Positions 1 to 8,425 of a DNA stretch of 64,000 nucleotides are shown piece after piece (positions within the stretch are counted from its first letter, which is position 1; each line of letters starts with the position of its first letter). This stretch comes from an uncultured Endomicrobiia bacterium. Lineage in GTDB: Bacteria; Elusimicrobiota; Endomicrobiia; Endomicrobiales; Endomicrobiaceae. A program made the position numbers and the translations under genes. The DNA lies in contig CALHWY010000012.1 in NCBI GenBank assembly GCA_938040055.1, positions 286,363 through 350,362 on the forward strand, written 5' to 3'. The notes under the pieces were generated by a model. The model was given only the letters and a program-made list of their open reading frames with translations, was not told the DNA's origin and searched no databases.

Positions 1-629
1 GTCGTTTCCGGACTTCCCCACATAACGCCTATTTTCTGTCTTAGCTGGTTTATGAAAATTATGGAGGTTTTCGATTTGGAAATATTTGCGGTAAGCTTCC
101 TCAGCGCCTGGCTCATAAGCCTTGCCTGAAGCCCTACGAAAGAATCGCCCATTTCGCCTTCAATTTCCGCTCTTGGAACCAAAGCGGCGACGGAATCTAC
201 GACTATTATGTCAACCGCTCCCGAGCGGACAAGCTTATCCGCTATTTCCAATGCCTGTTCTCCGGAATCCGGCTGGGATATCAAAAGATTGTCTATATCC
301 ACTCCCAGCTTTGCGGCATATTCCGGATCCATAGCATGCTCGGCGTCTATATATGCGGCGATTCCGCCGGTTTTCTGCGTTTCGGAAACCATGCATAAAG
401 CCAGAGTGGTTTTTCCGGAAGATTCGGGACCGTAAATCTCGATTATTCTTCCTCTGGGAATTCCGCCCGCTCCTATTGCGATATCCAAAGGCAAAGCGCC
501 GGTCGGGATAACCTCGACTTTAGTCGCCGCATGTTTCTCTCCGAGCCTCATAATGGCTTCCTTTCCGAAATCTTTCTCTATCTGGGAAAGAGCCAGATCC
601 AAAGCTTTAAGTTTTTCGTCTTTTGCCAT
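1..629 (-). CDS. recA: Recombinase RecA (partial; C-terminus beyond the window edge)
   Basis: RecA forms ATP-dependent filaments on single-stranded DNA for homologous recombination and triggers LexA/SOS cleavage. About 209 codons are inside the window. Walker A GPESSGKTT lies at residues 67-75, the Walker B-type VDIIVVDSVAAL follows, and the frame runs into INQLRQKIGVMWGSPET at the edge, where most RecAs have MFGNPETT. The ATG at 629 is preceded by an AGGAGA Shine-Dalgarno. The upstream UDP-sugar dehydrogenase stops 9 bases earlier, so recA is probably read through from that pair. Identity is certain. The truncation is due only to the window. Confidence 0.97.
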   Translation of the reverse strand, partial: MAKDEKLKALDLALSQIEKDFGKEAIMRLGEKHAATKVEVIPTGALPLDIAIGAGGIPRGRIIEIYGPESSGKTTLALCMVSETQKTGGIAAYIDAEHAMDPEYAAKLGVDIDNLLISQPDSGEQALEIADKLVRSGAVDIIVVDSVAALVPRAEIEGEMGDSFVGLQARLMSQALRKLTANISKSKTSIIFINQLRQKIGVMWGSPET

Positions 630-638
630 TTTTTTCTC

Positions 639-1940
639 CTATATTCTTACTATTTTTTTCGACCTGACATTTTTAAAAGCATTCCGCGTATCAACCACTA
701 TTTTAGAATCCCGGAGAATTTTTTTATAGTCTACCGAGGTATGATCGGTTATAACGGCCGCGATATCGTATTTTTTAAGCCCGTTAAGATTTTTTTCGGA
801 TATTAAAGTCTTTCCCGAGGCGCAGTGTTTTACCGACGGAACATAAGGATCATAATAAGAAACCCTGGCCCCCTTAGCGATAAGAATATTTATTATGTCG
901 ACGGCGGGAGATTCCCTGACGTCAGCCACGTCTTTTTTATAAGCCGCGCCGAAAACCATAACTTTCGAGCCTTTGAGAGATTTGGATTGTCCGTTAAGCG
1001 CGTCCGCGATTTTAGACACGACATATTCGGGCATTTTTGAATTCATTTCTCCCGCAAGTTCAATAAACCTTGAATAAAAATTTAAAGTTTTAAGTTTCCA
1101 GGAAAGATAATGGGGATCCAGGGGAATGCAGTGCCCGCCGATTCCAGGACCCGGATAAAAAGGCATAAAGCCGAAAGGTTTTGTAGCGGCGGCGTCTATA
1201 ATTTCCCATACGTTTAATTTCAGCTTGTCGCACATCAAGGCGACTTCGTTTACAAGCGCTATATTGACGGATCTGAAAGTGTTTTCCAGAAGTTTCACCA
1301 TTTCGGCGGCCTCAGCGGAAGAAACTTTATAAACTTTCGTAAAAGAGCCGTAAACCGCGCCGGCGAGATCGGCGCATTTTCCGCACCAGCCTCCTACGAC
1401 TTTCGGAGTTTCCTTAATTCCGAATTTTTTATTTGACGGGTCTATCCTTTCAGGGCTGAAAGCCAAAAAGAAATCCCGTCCGGCTTTTAAGCCGGTTTCT
1501 TCAAGTATGGGAAGCACCAGTTCCTTGGTGGTGCCGGGATATGTGGTGGATTCAAGGATTACCAATTGTCCTTTTCTAAGCCTTTTTCTTATATTTTGCG
1601 CCGCCTCAAGAATATAAGAGACGTCCGGATCTTTGGATTTCCTTAAAGGCGTCGGAACGCATATTATGATTACGTCTTTGTTTGAAAGTTTTTTAAAATC
1701 CGAGACAGCTTCGAATTTTCCGGCTTTGACGAGTTCTTTCATATCTTTTGAGGAAACGTCTCCTATATAAGATTTCCCTTTATTTATCGAAAGCACTTTC
1801 AACCCGTCGACTTCAAATCCCGTGACATTAAAACCCTGCTTTCCGAGCTCCACCGAAAGAGGAAGCCCCACATACCCCTGCCCGATAATTCCGATTTCGG
1901 CTTTTCTGCAATTGATTTTCCCCAGCAGTTCCCTGTACAT
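639..1940 (-). CDS. Nucleotide-sugar dehydrogenase (UDP-HexNAc 6-dehydrogenase, WecC/WbpA type)
   Basis: A 433-aa UDP-glucose/UDP-GlcNAc dehydrogenase-family enzyme that oxidises C6 of a UDP-sugar to the uronic acid using 2 NAD+. Rossmann GQGYVG lies at residues 20-25, ESTTYPGTT near 130-138 and FSPERIDPSN at 161-170. The catalytic cysteine is C271 in GPGIGGHCIPLDPHY, a sequence typical of the WbpA/TuaH/WecC branch rather than plain UDP-glucose dehydrogenase. I chose the ATG at 1940 (AAAGGAA upstream); the longer in-frame extension overlaps the preceding gene. It lies 19 bases after the epimerase, so the two likely make one UDP-uronic acid precursor for surface polysaccharide. Exact substrate is not decidable from sequence. 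Confidence 0.88.
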   Translation of the reverse strand: MYRELLGKINCRKAEIGIIGQGYVGLPLSVELGKQGFNVTGFEVDGLKVLSINKGKSYIGDVSSKDMKELVKAGKFEAVSDFKKLSNKDVIIICVPTPLRKSKDPDVSYILEAAQNIRKRLRKGQLVILESTTYPGTTKELVLPILEETGLKAGRDFFLAFSPERIDPSNKKFGIKETPKVVGGWCGKCADLAGAVYGSFTKVYKVSSAEAAEMVKLLENTFRSVNIALVNEVALMCDKLKLNVWEIIDAAATKPFGFMPFYPGPGIGGHCIPLDPHYLSWKLKTLNFYSRFIELAGEMNSKMPEYVVSKIADALNGQSKSLKGSKVMVFGAAYKKDVADVRESPAVDIINILIAKGARVSYYDPYVPSVKHCASGKTLISEKNLNGLKKYDIAAVITDHTSVDYKKILRDSKIVVDTRNAFKNVRSKKIVRI

Positions 1941-1959
1941 TTTCTTTTCCTTTAGCATG

Positions 1960-2925
1960 CTATAATTTGATATTTTTAAACCAAAATTTATTTTCAAGAT
2001 ACCATCCGACCGTTTTCCGTATGCCCTCTTCAAGCGAAATCTTCGGGCTCCATCCGAGCGTTTTCCCGGCTTCGTCAATGCTTGCCCAGGTGGCTGTTAT
2101 ATCGGCTTTGTGGAAAGGCTTATAGTCATACGCGGCTTTTTTACCTAAATTGTCTTCAATCAGTTCAATCATGCGGCTTAGCTTATAGGGTTTATTTCCT
2201 CCGAGATTTACGGTTTTATATCCGACTTTTTTAAGCGCTTTTACAGTGCCTGCCGCTATATCGTCGACATAAGTAAAATCCCTGCTTTGGGAACCGTCTC
2301 CGAAAAGTTCTATCGGTTTTCCCTCATCTATCCATTTTATAAAGCGTATTATACTCATGTCAGGCCTTCCGGCAGGGCCGTAAACGGTAAAATATCTTAA
2401 TACCGTTATATCAAGCCCGTAAAGATAATGATACGAATAACACATGGCTTCAGCGCCTTTTTTTGAAGCCGCATAAGGAGAAATAGGAGTATTGACGGCA
2501 AGACTTTCCACAAAAGGCATTTTCTGCCCCGCGTACAAAGAAGAAGTTGAGGCCAGAACGAATTTTTTTATTTTAAAATCCCTCGCTATGTCAAGCAGAT
2601 TGAGAGTGCCCAGGGTGTTTGTGGAAACGTAAACAAAAGGATTTTCCATGCTGTAACGCACGCCTGCTCTGGCGGCAAGATTGATAATCGCCTTTATTTT
2701 ATGTTTTTTTACTATCCTGCCCAAACTTTGTTTGTCTTCTATATCGGATTTGTAAAAGATAAAACCGCGGATTTTTTTAAGATTGTCCAACCTGTGTTTT
2801 TTTATTCTTATGTCATAATAATCGTTCATATTATCTATGCCGATCACTTCTTTCCCGGATTTCAAAAGCAATTCACTTACCTTGGCTCCTATAAAACCGG
2901 CTGCTCCCGTAACCATAATCGCCAT
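1960..2925 (-). CDS. NAD-dependent UDP-sugar epimerase (UDP-glucuronate 4-epimerase-like, SDR family)
   Basis: A 321-aa extended short-chain dehydrogenase/reductase. The NAD-binding TGAAGFIG sits at residues 6-13. The active-site Ser region (STSSLYAG) and the YAASK catalytic Tyr/Lys motif follow in order, with the family-typical DFTYVDDIAAG later. The N-terminal IDNMNDYYD resembles UDP-glucuronate 4-epimerases (CapI/LspL). An AGGGAG Shine-Dalgarno precedes the ATG at 2925. The next gene oxidises C6 of a UDP-sugar, so the pair probably supplies a galacturonic or HexNAc-uronic acid nucleotide for LPS or capsule. Substrate assignment is an inference. Confidence 0.85.
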   Translation of the reverse strand: MAIMVTGAAGFIGAKVSELLLKSGKEVIGIDNMNDYYDIRIKKHRLDNLKKIRGFIFYKSDIEDKQSLGRIVKKHKIKAIINLAARAGVRYSMENPFVYVSTNTLGTLNLLDIARDFKIKKFVLASTSSLYAGQKMPFVESLAVNTPISPYAASKKGAEAMCYSYHYLYGLDITVLRYFTVYGPAGRPDMSIIRFIKWIDEGKPIELFGDGSQSRDFTYVDDIAAGTVKALKKVGYKTVNLGGNKPYKLSRMIELIEDNLGKKAAYDYKPFHKADITATWASIDEAGKTLGWSPKISLEEGIRKTVGWYLENKFWFKNIKL

Positions 2926-2955
2926 ATCAAAACTCCCTTATTTTTCTATCGGAAA

Positions 2956-2984
2956 ATTATATAAAATAATGTTCGTTTTGTCAT
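2956..2984 (-). promoter_or_regulatory. Sigma70-type promoter of the epimerase-dehydrogenase-recA group
   Basis: On the minus strand the -35 box ATGACA (2979-2984) and a perfect TATAAT (2956-2961) are separated by exactly 17 bases, about 30 bases before the epimerase start. No other strong promoter is seen before recA in this group. Confidence 0.6.
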
Positions 2985-3300
2985 ATAATAAACTTCATAT
3001 TGTTTTGCAGTCAATATTTTCACATTTTCCGCCGTATGCCGCAGTTTTAAAACCGTCCCGCATCCGGACGAGGAGCCGATCTTTGTCAATTACCGTAAGA
3101 AATTATAAATAAACGGATTTTACTGCGATATTTATAAAAAAACGGCAAAAATTTTAAATATCTTATGCCTGCATTCTTTTTAAAACAAATACTTCCGGAT
3201 AAGACGGTCGGCGTTAAAATGTTCGGCAGCATAAAATTAAATAATTTTCATATCTCATTTGAGGCGTTTCGGGAATGAACCCGGATAAAATACGGATTTT
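2985..3300. other. Non-coding spacer
   Basis: About 315 bases between the epimerase promoter and the end of ribH. Short open frames occur on both strands but none has a convincing Shine-Dalgarno or recognisable sequence. I see no clear terminator for ribH; only a weak CGGG/CCCG stem near 3270 without a T-run. Confidence 0.5.
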
Positions 3301-3762
3301 TTATATCTGGCAATAAAGATTTGTCATCTCTATCGCGCTCATAGCGGCGTCAGAGCCTTTATTTCCCGATTTTGTTCCGGCCCGTTCAATCGCCTGTTCT
3401 ATATTATCCGTGGTGAGAACTCCGAAAATTACCGGAATTTTGCTGTGCATACCCACCGCCGCAATTCCTTTTGAAACCTCAGCGGAAACATATTCGAAAT
3501 GCGGCGTAGCTCCTCTGATAACGCAGCCCAGACATATCACGGCGTCAAACTTATCGCTTTCGGCGATTTTTTTCGCGGCCGCCGCTATTTCAAAAGCTCC
3601 CGGCACCCAAAACAGAGCGATATCATCGTCTTTTGCGCCATGTCTGAGCAGCATATCCTGAGCCCCGCTGATAAGTTTATTTGTTATAAACTCGTTAAAC
3701 CTTGAAACAACTATTGCAAATTTCCTGCCCTCCGCATTTAACCGCCCGTTGATTACTTTCAC
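3301..3762 (-). CDS. ribH: 6,7-dimethyl-8-ribityllumazine synthase (RibH)
   Basis: Condenses 5-amino-6-ribitylaminouracil with 3,4-dihydroxybutanone 4-phosphate to give lumazine, the penultimate step of riboflavin synthesis. Family motifs are in order: VVSRFNEFIT, WVPGAFEIAAAAK, CLGCVIRGATPHFEYV with the phosphate- and catalysis-associated His, and VIFGVLTTD. I chose a GTG start at 3762 because AAGGAG lies 6 bases before it. That gives 153 aa, the usual RibH length. The in-frame ATG upstream (3795) has no ribosome-binding site. It is the last gene of the rib group, separated from ribBA by a 319-base spacer. Confidence 0.95.
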   Translation of the reverse strand: MKVINGRLNAEGRKFAIVVSRFNEFITNKLISGAQDMLLRHGAKDDDIALFWVPGAFEIAAAAKKIAESDKFDAVICLGCVIRGATPHFEYVSAEVSKGIAAVGMHSKIPVIFGVLTTDNIEQAIERAGTKSGNKGSDAAMSAIEMTNLYCQI

Positions 3763-4081
3763 TTTTAACTCCTTTATTTTATTTTTATTGCCCATATGCA
3801 AAAACGGCTTGAATATTTTGGCAGTTAAACGGATATATTCCGTAAAACGCCTCCTGCGCATATTGGCCGGCTGTCAATATGACAAGACGCAAAAATATAT
3901 TTTCCGCTTTATGCAGTTTTACCGGCCGCAAGCTACAGCCCAAGCGCTACGGGAAGATATAAACGAAACTTTCTTTTCCTGTTTCGCATCAATTTTTACG
4001 CTTAACGCCCGCATTTACTCCGGAAACCCCGCGCGGCCTCTCTTGCGGCAAAAACCGTATTGCGCATATGCGCCGTTTTTT
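3763..4081. other. Long spacer inside the rib operon
   Basis: 319 bases between ribBA and ribH with no recognisable gene. It holds a perfect 12-base palindrome GCGCATATGCGC at 4062-4073 just after ribBA, next to T-runs on both sides, which might act as a processing or attenuation hairpin. The Shine-Dalgarno AAGGAG of ribH is at its end. A TTGACA is present on the minus strand near 3880, but no -10 box is seen at the right distance. Confidence 0.4.
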
Positions 4082-5302
4082 TTAAACCGTCTTTAACAAA
4101 TGCCCCATTTTTTCTTTTTTTGTTTTAAGATATCTTTTGTTTGAAAGCGTAGGAGAAACTTCAAGGGGGACTCTTCCGGATATCTTAAGGCCGTAGCCTT
4201 CAAGCCCTACTATTTTTCTGGGATTATTGGTCATAAGCTTTATGCTTTTCATTCCGAGTTCAGACAAAATCTGCGCTCCTATGCCGTAATCGCGCAGATC
4301 CGGAGCAAAACCCAAAGCCACATTCGCCTCAACCGTATCCATTCCCTGCTCCTGTAAATGATAAGCTTTCAGCTTATTGGCCAGCCCTATCCCCCTGCCT
4401 TCCTGATGCATATAAAGAACGACCCCTAGACCGGCTTTTTCAATGGCGCGCAAAGCCGCTTCAAGCTGGTCGCCGCAATCGCATCTCAAAGAATGGAAAA
4501 TATCTCCGGTTTCACAGGATGAATGCACTCTTACAAGAACTTCCTTTTTGCCTTTCACGCCGCCTTTGACAATGGCAAGGTGAACGTCCTTTGTAATAGT
4601 GTCTTCAAAAAGAACGGATTTGAAATTGCCGTATTTTGTAGGAAGCTCAACGCTTACCACTTCCCTTACAAGTTTTTCGGTCTGCCTTCTGTAATTGATG
4701 AGCGTCTCAATGGTCAATATTTTCAGTTTATGTTTTTTTGCGAATTTGACGAGATCGGGCATTCTTGACATACTGCCGTCATCATTCATTATTTCGCATA
4801 TTACGCCCGCGGGATAAAGCCCGGCAAGCCCGACAAGATCAACGGCGGCCTCGGTATGCCCTGTACGCACAAGAACCCCGCCCTCTTTATAACGCAGCGG
4901 AAAAATATGCCCCGGCCGCGCGAAATCGTCGGGTTTGGAATATTTATCTATAAGTTTTTGCACGGTTACGGCTCTGTCGTACGCGGATATTCCCGTAGTC
5001 GTTCCTATACGGCAGTCGACCGAAACCGTAAAAGAACAGCCTTTTTTTTCAGTGGGTTTATCCACCATGTTTTCTATTTCGAGTTTTTCAAGCTGCTTGT
5101 TTTTCATCGGAACGCATATAAGCCCTCTGGCGTACTTTGTCATAAAATTTATTATTTCGGGAGTAACCTTTTCTGCGGCGCAAAGCAGATCCCCTTCATT
5201 TTCGCGGTCGGGATCATCCACCACTATAACCATTTTTCCCTTTTTAATATCTTTTATCGCGCTTTCTACGTCTGCAAAATTTTTTTTGTTTAATTTAGTC
5301 AT
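4082..5302 (-). CDS. ribBA: Bifunctional DHBP synthase / GTP cyclohydrolase II (RibBA)
   Basis: A 406-aa fusion supplying both precursors of riboflavin. The N-terminal half is 3,4-dihydroxy-2-butanone 4-phosphate synthase (DDPDRENEGDL, residues about 30-40; TTGISAYDRA). The C-terminal half is GTP cyclohydrolase II, with zinc ligands in SSCETGDIFHSLRCDCGDQL, then MHQEGRGIGL, LRDYGIGAQIL and MTNNPRKIVGLEGYGL. Both domains look intact. The ATG at 5302 begins one base after the ribE stop codon, and its AAAGGAA lies inside ribE, so translation is probably coupled. Confidence 0.97.
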   Translation of the reverse strand: MTKLNKKNFADVESAIKDIKKGKMVIVVDDPDRENEGDLLCAAEKVTPEIINFMTKYARGLICVPMKNKQLEKLEIENMVDKPTEKKGCSFTVSVDCRIGTTTGISAYDRAVTVQKLIDKYSKPDDFARPGHIFPLRYKEGGVLVRTGHTEAAVDLVGLAGLYPAGVICEIMNDDGSMSRMPDLVKFAKKHKLKILTIETLINYRRQTEKLVREVVSVELPTKYGNFKSVLFEDTITKDVHLAIVKGGVKGKKEVLVRVHSSCETGDIFHSLRCDCGDQLEAALRAIEKAGLGVVLYMHQEGRGIGLANKLKAYHLQEQGMDTVEANVALGFAPDLRDYGIGAQILSELGMKSIKLMTNNPRKIVGLEGYGLKISGRVPLEVSPTLSNKRYLKTKKEKMGHLLKTV

Positions 5303-5303
5303 T

Positions 5304-5924
5304 TTAAATAAACCCGTTTCCTTTAAGCATTTCAAGCGAAATGCCGTTCGAATTTTTATTTTTAATAAATTTTTTTACGTATTTGGCTAAGATATCCGTT
5401 TCAATATTTACCTTATCTCCCTTTTTCCTAAACCGCAATGCCGTGGCGGCAAATGTTTCTGGAATAATGCAGATCTCTATATTTCCGCCGGCAATTTTGG
5501 AAATCGTAAGGCTTATGCCGTCAACCGCCACAGAACCTTTCTCAACGCAATATTCCATACAATTATCGTCAAGCGAAATGCGCACTATGTAAAAACGTTC
5601 AAGCTTTTCCACTTTTTCTATTTCGCCTTTGCCGTCGACATGGCCGCTTACAATATGCCCGCCAAGCCTTGAGGAAAGGCTCAAAGCCCTTTCAAGATTG
5701 ACTTTGTCATCCGCTTTAAGATACGAAAGAGCCGTAACTTTGTCCGTCTCAGGACTGTAATCCGCCGTAAAAACTCCGTCTTTTATGCTTACGGCCGTAA
5801 GACAGGCTCCGTTAACCGCAATACTGTCTCCGGCAGATATCCCCCCGAGTTTTGTTTCTACAGATATTTGCGACATCGCGAGCCGTTTTACTGTCCCCAA
5901 ATCTTCAATCAGTCCGGTAAACAC
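5304..5924 (-). CDS. ribE: Riboflavin synthase alpha chain (RibE)
   Basis: Dismutates two lumazine molecules to riboflavin plus the ribitylaminouracil that RibH reuses. The protein is 206 aa with two lumazine-binding barrels. It opens with the invariant MFTGLIEDLG; VNGACLTAV and GHVDGKGE mark barrel one, VAVDGISLTIS barrel two. The start is GTG at 5924 with AAGGAG six bases upstream. It sits between ribD (498-base gap) and ribBA (one-base gap). Confidence 0.96.
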   Translation of the reverse strand: MFTGLIEDLGTVKRLAMSQISVETKLGGISAGDSIAVNGACLTAVSIKDGVFTADYSPETDKVTALSYLKADDKVNLERALSLSSRLGGHIVSGHVDGKGEIEKVEKLERFYIVRISLDDNCMEYCVEKGSVAVDGISLTISKIAGGNIEICIIPETFAATALRFRKKGDKVNIETDILAKYVKKFIKNKNSNGISLEMLKGNGFI

Positions 5925-6422
5925 TCAATTCTCCTTATTTTCCGTGTGTTTTTCCAGTTCGGTCCGGCAAACTTCCGTATATCCGCCCGAATAAAAAAAA
6001 CATATATGCAAACTCCGGCGAAAAAATTCTTCGTCTTTACGCTCTCAACAGTCTTAAAAAGAGTTTAATTATCGCCGCATTCTTAAAAACCGGCGCTGCG
6101 GCGGATTTTAAATATTTCGCTTTCCGTCTCAAACGAGTAAAAAGGAATTTTGTCTCCCGTTTTAAACCGCGAAACCGACCCGGCGCATGTTTCTCTCCGC
6201 ATTTCATATCCGCCAAAGCATCCCGCCGTCTTCAAATTTTTTATTGCGACCGGACGGAATATCCCGATGCCGCTGTCCGCATATATTTTATTTTATAAAT
6301 CTTTCGGGGTAAAACTTTTTTTATTGCGCTTTTTCTTATTTCAATTCCTTCCCCGCGCAAAAGGGGATAAACGGATCTCGGCAAAAGAAAAACCTCTACG
6401 GCTGCGGCGGGAAAAAATAATG
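5925..6422. other. Long spacer between ribD and ribE
   Basis: 498 bases separate two genes that should be cotranscribed from the FMN-controlled promoter. Open frames on either strand are short and unrecognised. Apart from the ribE Shine-Dalgarno I see no promoter or terminator that clearly splits the operon. It may be a decayed gene; base composition does not stand out. Confidence 0.4.
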
Positions 6423-7493
6423 TCATCTTTTATTTTCAATCCTGCCCGTAACTACAAAGTCCGGCCCGAGCTTTCCGAATTTCATATTTTTTACCCGCAA
6501 AGCCTCGGATATTTTACCCACTCCTTTCCCGCCGGCCACGGAGACGGCTTTGTCGCCGCCGGCGATTTTGGGAGCGATAAAAAGGATAATGTCATCTACG
6601 GCTCCGGAAAACAAGGCGGAAGATATTATGTTTCCCCCTCCCTCTATTAAAATCGTTTTTAAAGACAGGGAGTTCAGTTTCTCTATTATTACTTTGAAAT
6701 CTTTTTTCGCGGCTTTCATATTTACCGGAGCGGGAATTATTCCGGGCTTTTGCAGCGGTGCCGGAAGTTTGCCTTTCTTACGGTCGTAAACGATAACGGT
6801 CGGCGCGCTTGCGTCAAAAACATTATAGCGTAAGGGGATTTTAAGAGCCGAATCTATAATCACCCTTACCGGATTTCTGCCTTTAGAATGCGAAGTTAAA
6901 TGAGGATTATCCTTTAAAACCGTATTTGTTCCGGCCAGCACCGCGTCATACGAAGTCCGTAAAGAATGAACCGAATTTCTGGATTTTGCGCAAGAAATCC
7001 ATTTCGAGTCGTATTTTACGGTGGCGATCTTGCCGTCAAGCGTCATAGCCGCTTTAACGGTAACCCTGTTTTTTTTCTTTAAGTGAAGCAGATAATCTTT
7101 TATCAGTCTTTCGGCTTCGGAGCGCAACAAACCAGAATGCACTTCAATTCCGTTTTTTTGCAAAGTTTCCGCGCTTGCGCAAACATTAGGATCTTTTACG
7201 GCAAAGAAAACCCGTTTAATGCCGGCCTCTATTATAGCGCGTGTGCAGGGAGGGCGTTTGCCGTAGCTGTTGCAGGGTTCAAGAGTGACATAAAGTTCGG
7301 CGTCTTTTGCTTTCTTTCCGGCATTAAGCAAAGCGTTTATTTCGGCATGTTCGCCGCCGAAACGCTCATGCCATCCTCTTGCAATAATTTTTTCATTTTT
7401 AACGATAACGCAGCCTACCATAGGATTGGGATAAACATTTCCTTTCCCGTTTTCCGCCGCTTTTATCGCCTCTTCCATAAATTTTTCGTTCAT
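6423..7493 (-). CDS. ribD: Bifunctional riboflavin deaminase/reductase (RibD)
   Basis: Catalyses deamination of the pyrimidine ring and then side-chain reduction, the second and third steps of riboflavin synthesis. The N-terminal cytidine-deaminase fold has the zinc and proton-shuttle motif GGEHAEINAL and the second zinc site LEPCNSYGKRPPC. The C-terminal reductase begins at VTVKAAMTLDGKIA, and ILIEGGGNIISSAL lies near the end. Length is 356 aa from ATG 7493, which directly follows the riboswitch terminator. The longer in-frame opening would read through the riboswitch hairpin and is rejected. First gene of the rib operon. Confidence 0.96.
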   Translation of the reverse strand: MNEKFMEEAIKAAENGKGNVYPNPMVGCVIVKNEKIIARGWHERFGGEHAEINALLNAGKKAKDAELYVTLEPCNSYGKRPPCTRAIIEAGIKRVFFAVKDPNVCASAETLQKNGIEVHSGLLRSEAERLIKDYLLHLKKKNRVTVKAAMTLDGKIATVKYDSKWISCAKSRNSVHSLRTSYDAVLAGTNTVLKDNPHLTSHSKGRNPVRVIIDSALKIPLRYNVFDASAPTVIVYDRKKGKLPAPLQKPGIIPAPVNMKAAKKDFKVIIEKLNSLSLKTILIEGGGNIISSALFSGAVDDIILFIAPKIAGGDKAVSVAGGKGVGKISEALRVKNMKFGKLGPDFVVTGRIENKR

Positions 7494-7496
7494 AAA

Positions 7497-7531
7497 CAAA
7501 AAAAAGCCCCGAAAATTTAATATTTCGGGGG
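7497..7531 (-). terminator. Intrinsic terminator of the FMN riboswitch expression platform
   Basis: On the minus strand CCCCGAAA, an AT-rich loop and TTTCGGGG form a stem (about 7507-7530), followed by CTTTTTTTT. The T-run ends four bases before the ribD ATG. This is the expected FMN-dependent premature terminator. It leaves almost no room for a separate Shine-Dalgarno. Confidence 0.85.
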
Positions 7532-7553
7532 TTGCCTGAATAAATGTATTTTC

Positions 7554-7743
7554 TTCTTTCATCCGGACTATACCGTCGGCATCCGATTCTCACGGATTCA
7601 GTCCTCGCGTTTTGCCGGTTTTTAACCGGGCTCATACGCGCGGAGTCGCAGGCTGGGAACTTCATTCCGCAAAACCGGGAAATCCGTTCTTTTACTGCCG
7701 GTAAGGATTTAAGAGCAAAGCTCTTTCACCTTCCCCCGAAGAG
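7554..7743 (-). promoter_or_regulatory. FMN riboswitch (RFN element)
   Basis: The minus strand shows the conserved RFN blocks in order: CTTCGGGGGAAGGTGAAA, then ACCGGCAGTAA, AGCCTGCGACTC, GACTGAATCCGTGAGAATCG, GATGCCGACGGTATAGTC and a closing CGGATGAAAGAAG. These form the six-armed FMN aptamer. FMN binding would favour the downstream terminator and switch off ribD and the genes behind it. Confidence 0.95.
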
Positions 7744-7756
7744 TTTATATGGGATA

Positions 7757-7785
7757 ATGCTAACATTTTTGTCCGAGCGTGTCAA
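7757..7785 (-). promoter_or_regulatory. Promoter of the riboflavin operon
   Basis: A perfect -35 TTGACA (7780-7785) and -10 TAGCAT (7757-7762) with 17-base spacing on the minus strand, ending just before the FMN aptamer. Confidence 0.75.
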
Positions 7786-7804
7786 ATCGCACAAAAATTA
7801 AGTT

Positions 7805-8425
7805 TTATTTGAAAAACCGCCTGCTTCCCTCTTTCAGTTTTTGCGCTGTGGCGGAGTTTTTCTTAAGCTGCTCTTTTTTTACTTTTCTTTCGACATAGTC
7901 TATCTTGCCAAGCTCCTTTTTGTAATTTTCCATAGAATAGGGAGAAGCGAGCCAGTGTCTTATGCCGGGAAGTTTCACGAACCATTTTTTAAACTTTTTC
8001 CATCCGGCCTTTACGGCGCCGGTTATCTTGTTTATCTTAGGGTTTTCTTTTAACTTTTCAATCATCTCAGCCGCTTTATTGGCAAGCATTCTGGTCTTAG
8101 GCTCCCCGGAATTTCCCGGCCGGGAATTTTCTTCAGACTGTACTTTTTTGGATATGCGGGCGGCTTTCTTTTCGAATTTTCTCATCGCGGCGGCGTCCAC
8201 ATTGAACTGCGCCTGATAAGTGTCGTTTTCATTAACTTTTTTCATATCCATATATTCGCCTTCATGAGGCCGAATCCCGGATGAAGAACGGCTGTTGACT
8301 TCATTGACCATGGCAAAGCCGTAAGGATTGTCTTCTTCATTCTTTTTTTTGTTTTCGGCAAAACCTGCTCCGGAAAGCATTGCGAATGATAAAACAAAAC
8401 ATAAAAAAAATCCGAATAACTTCAT
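7805..8425 (-). CDS. Secreted hypothetical protein, basic C-terminal half
   Basis: 206 aa, not recognised. Residues 1-23 form a typical signal peptide (MKLFGFFLCFVLSF... ending GAGFA), so export to the periplasm is expected. The mature part starts very charged (NKKKNEEDNPYG) and has a Lys-rich region with a GWKKFKKWFVKLPG stretch in the middle that could be an amphipathic membrane-binding helix. No cysteine lipobox is seen. It overlaps the antiporter gene by 4 bases (ATGA), so the two are translationally coupled, but nothing else hints at function. Confidence 0.6.
   Translation of the reverse strand: MKLFGFFLCFVLSFAMLSGAGFAENKKKNEEDNPYGFAMVNEVNSRSSSGIRPHEGEYMDMKKVNENDTYQAQFNVDAAAMRKFEKKAARISKKVQSEENSRPGNSGEPKTRMLANKAAEMIEKLKENPKINKITGAVKAGWKKFKKWFVKLPGIRHWLASPYSMENYKKELGKIDYVERKVKKEQLKKNSATAQKLKEGSRRFFK

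Noticed and set aside
3749..4096. 115-codon plus-strand frame between ribH and ribBA
   Set aside because: Overlaps the true ribH start region on the other strand, has no Shine-Dalgarno and no recognisable sequence.
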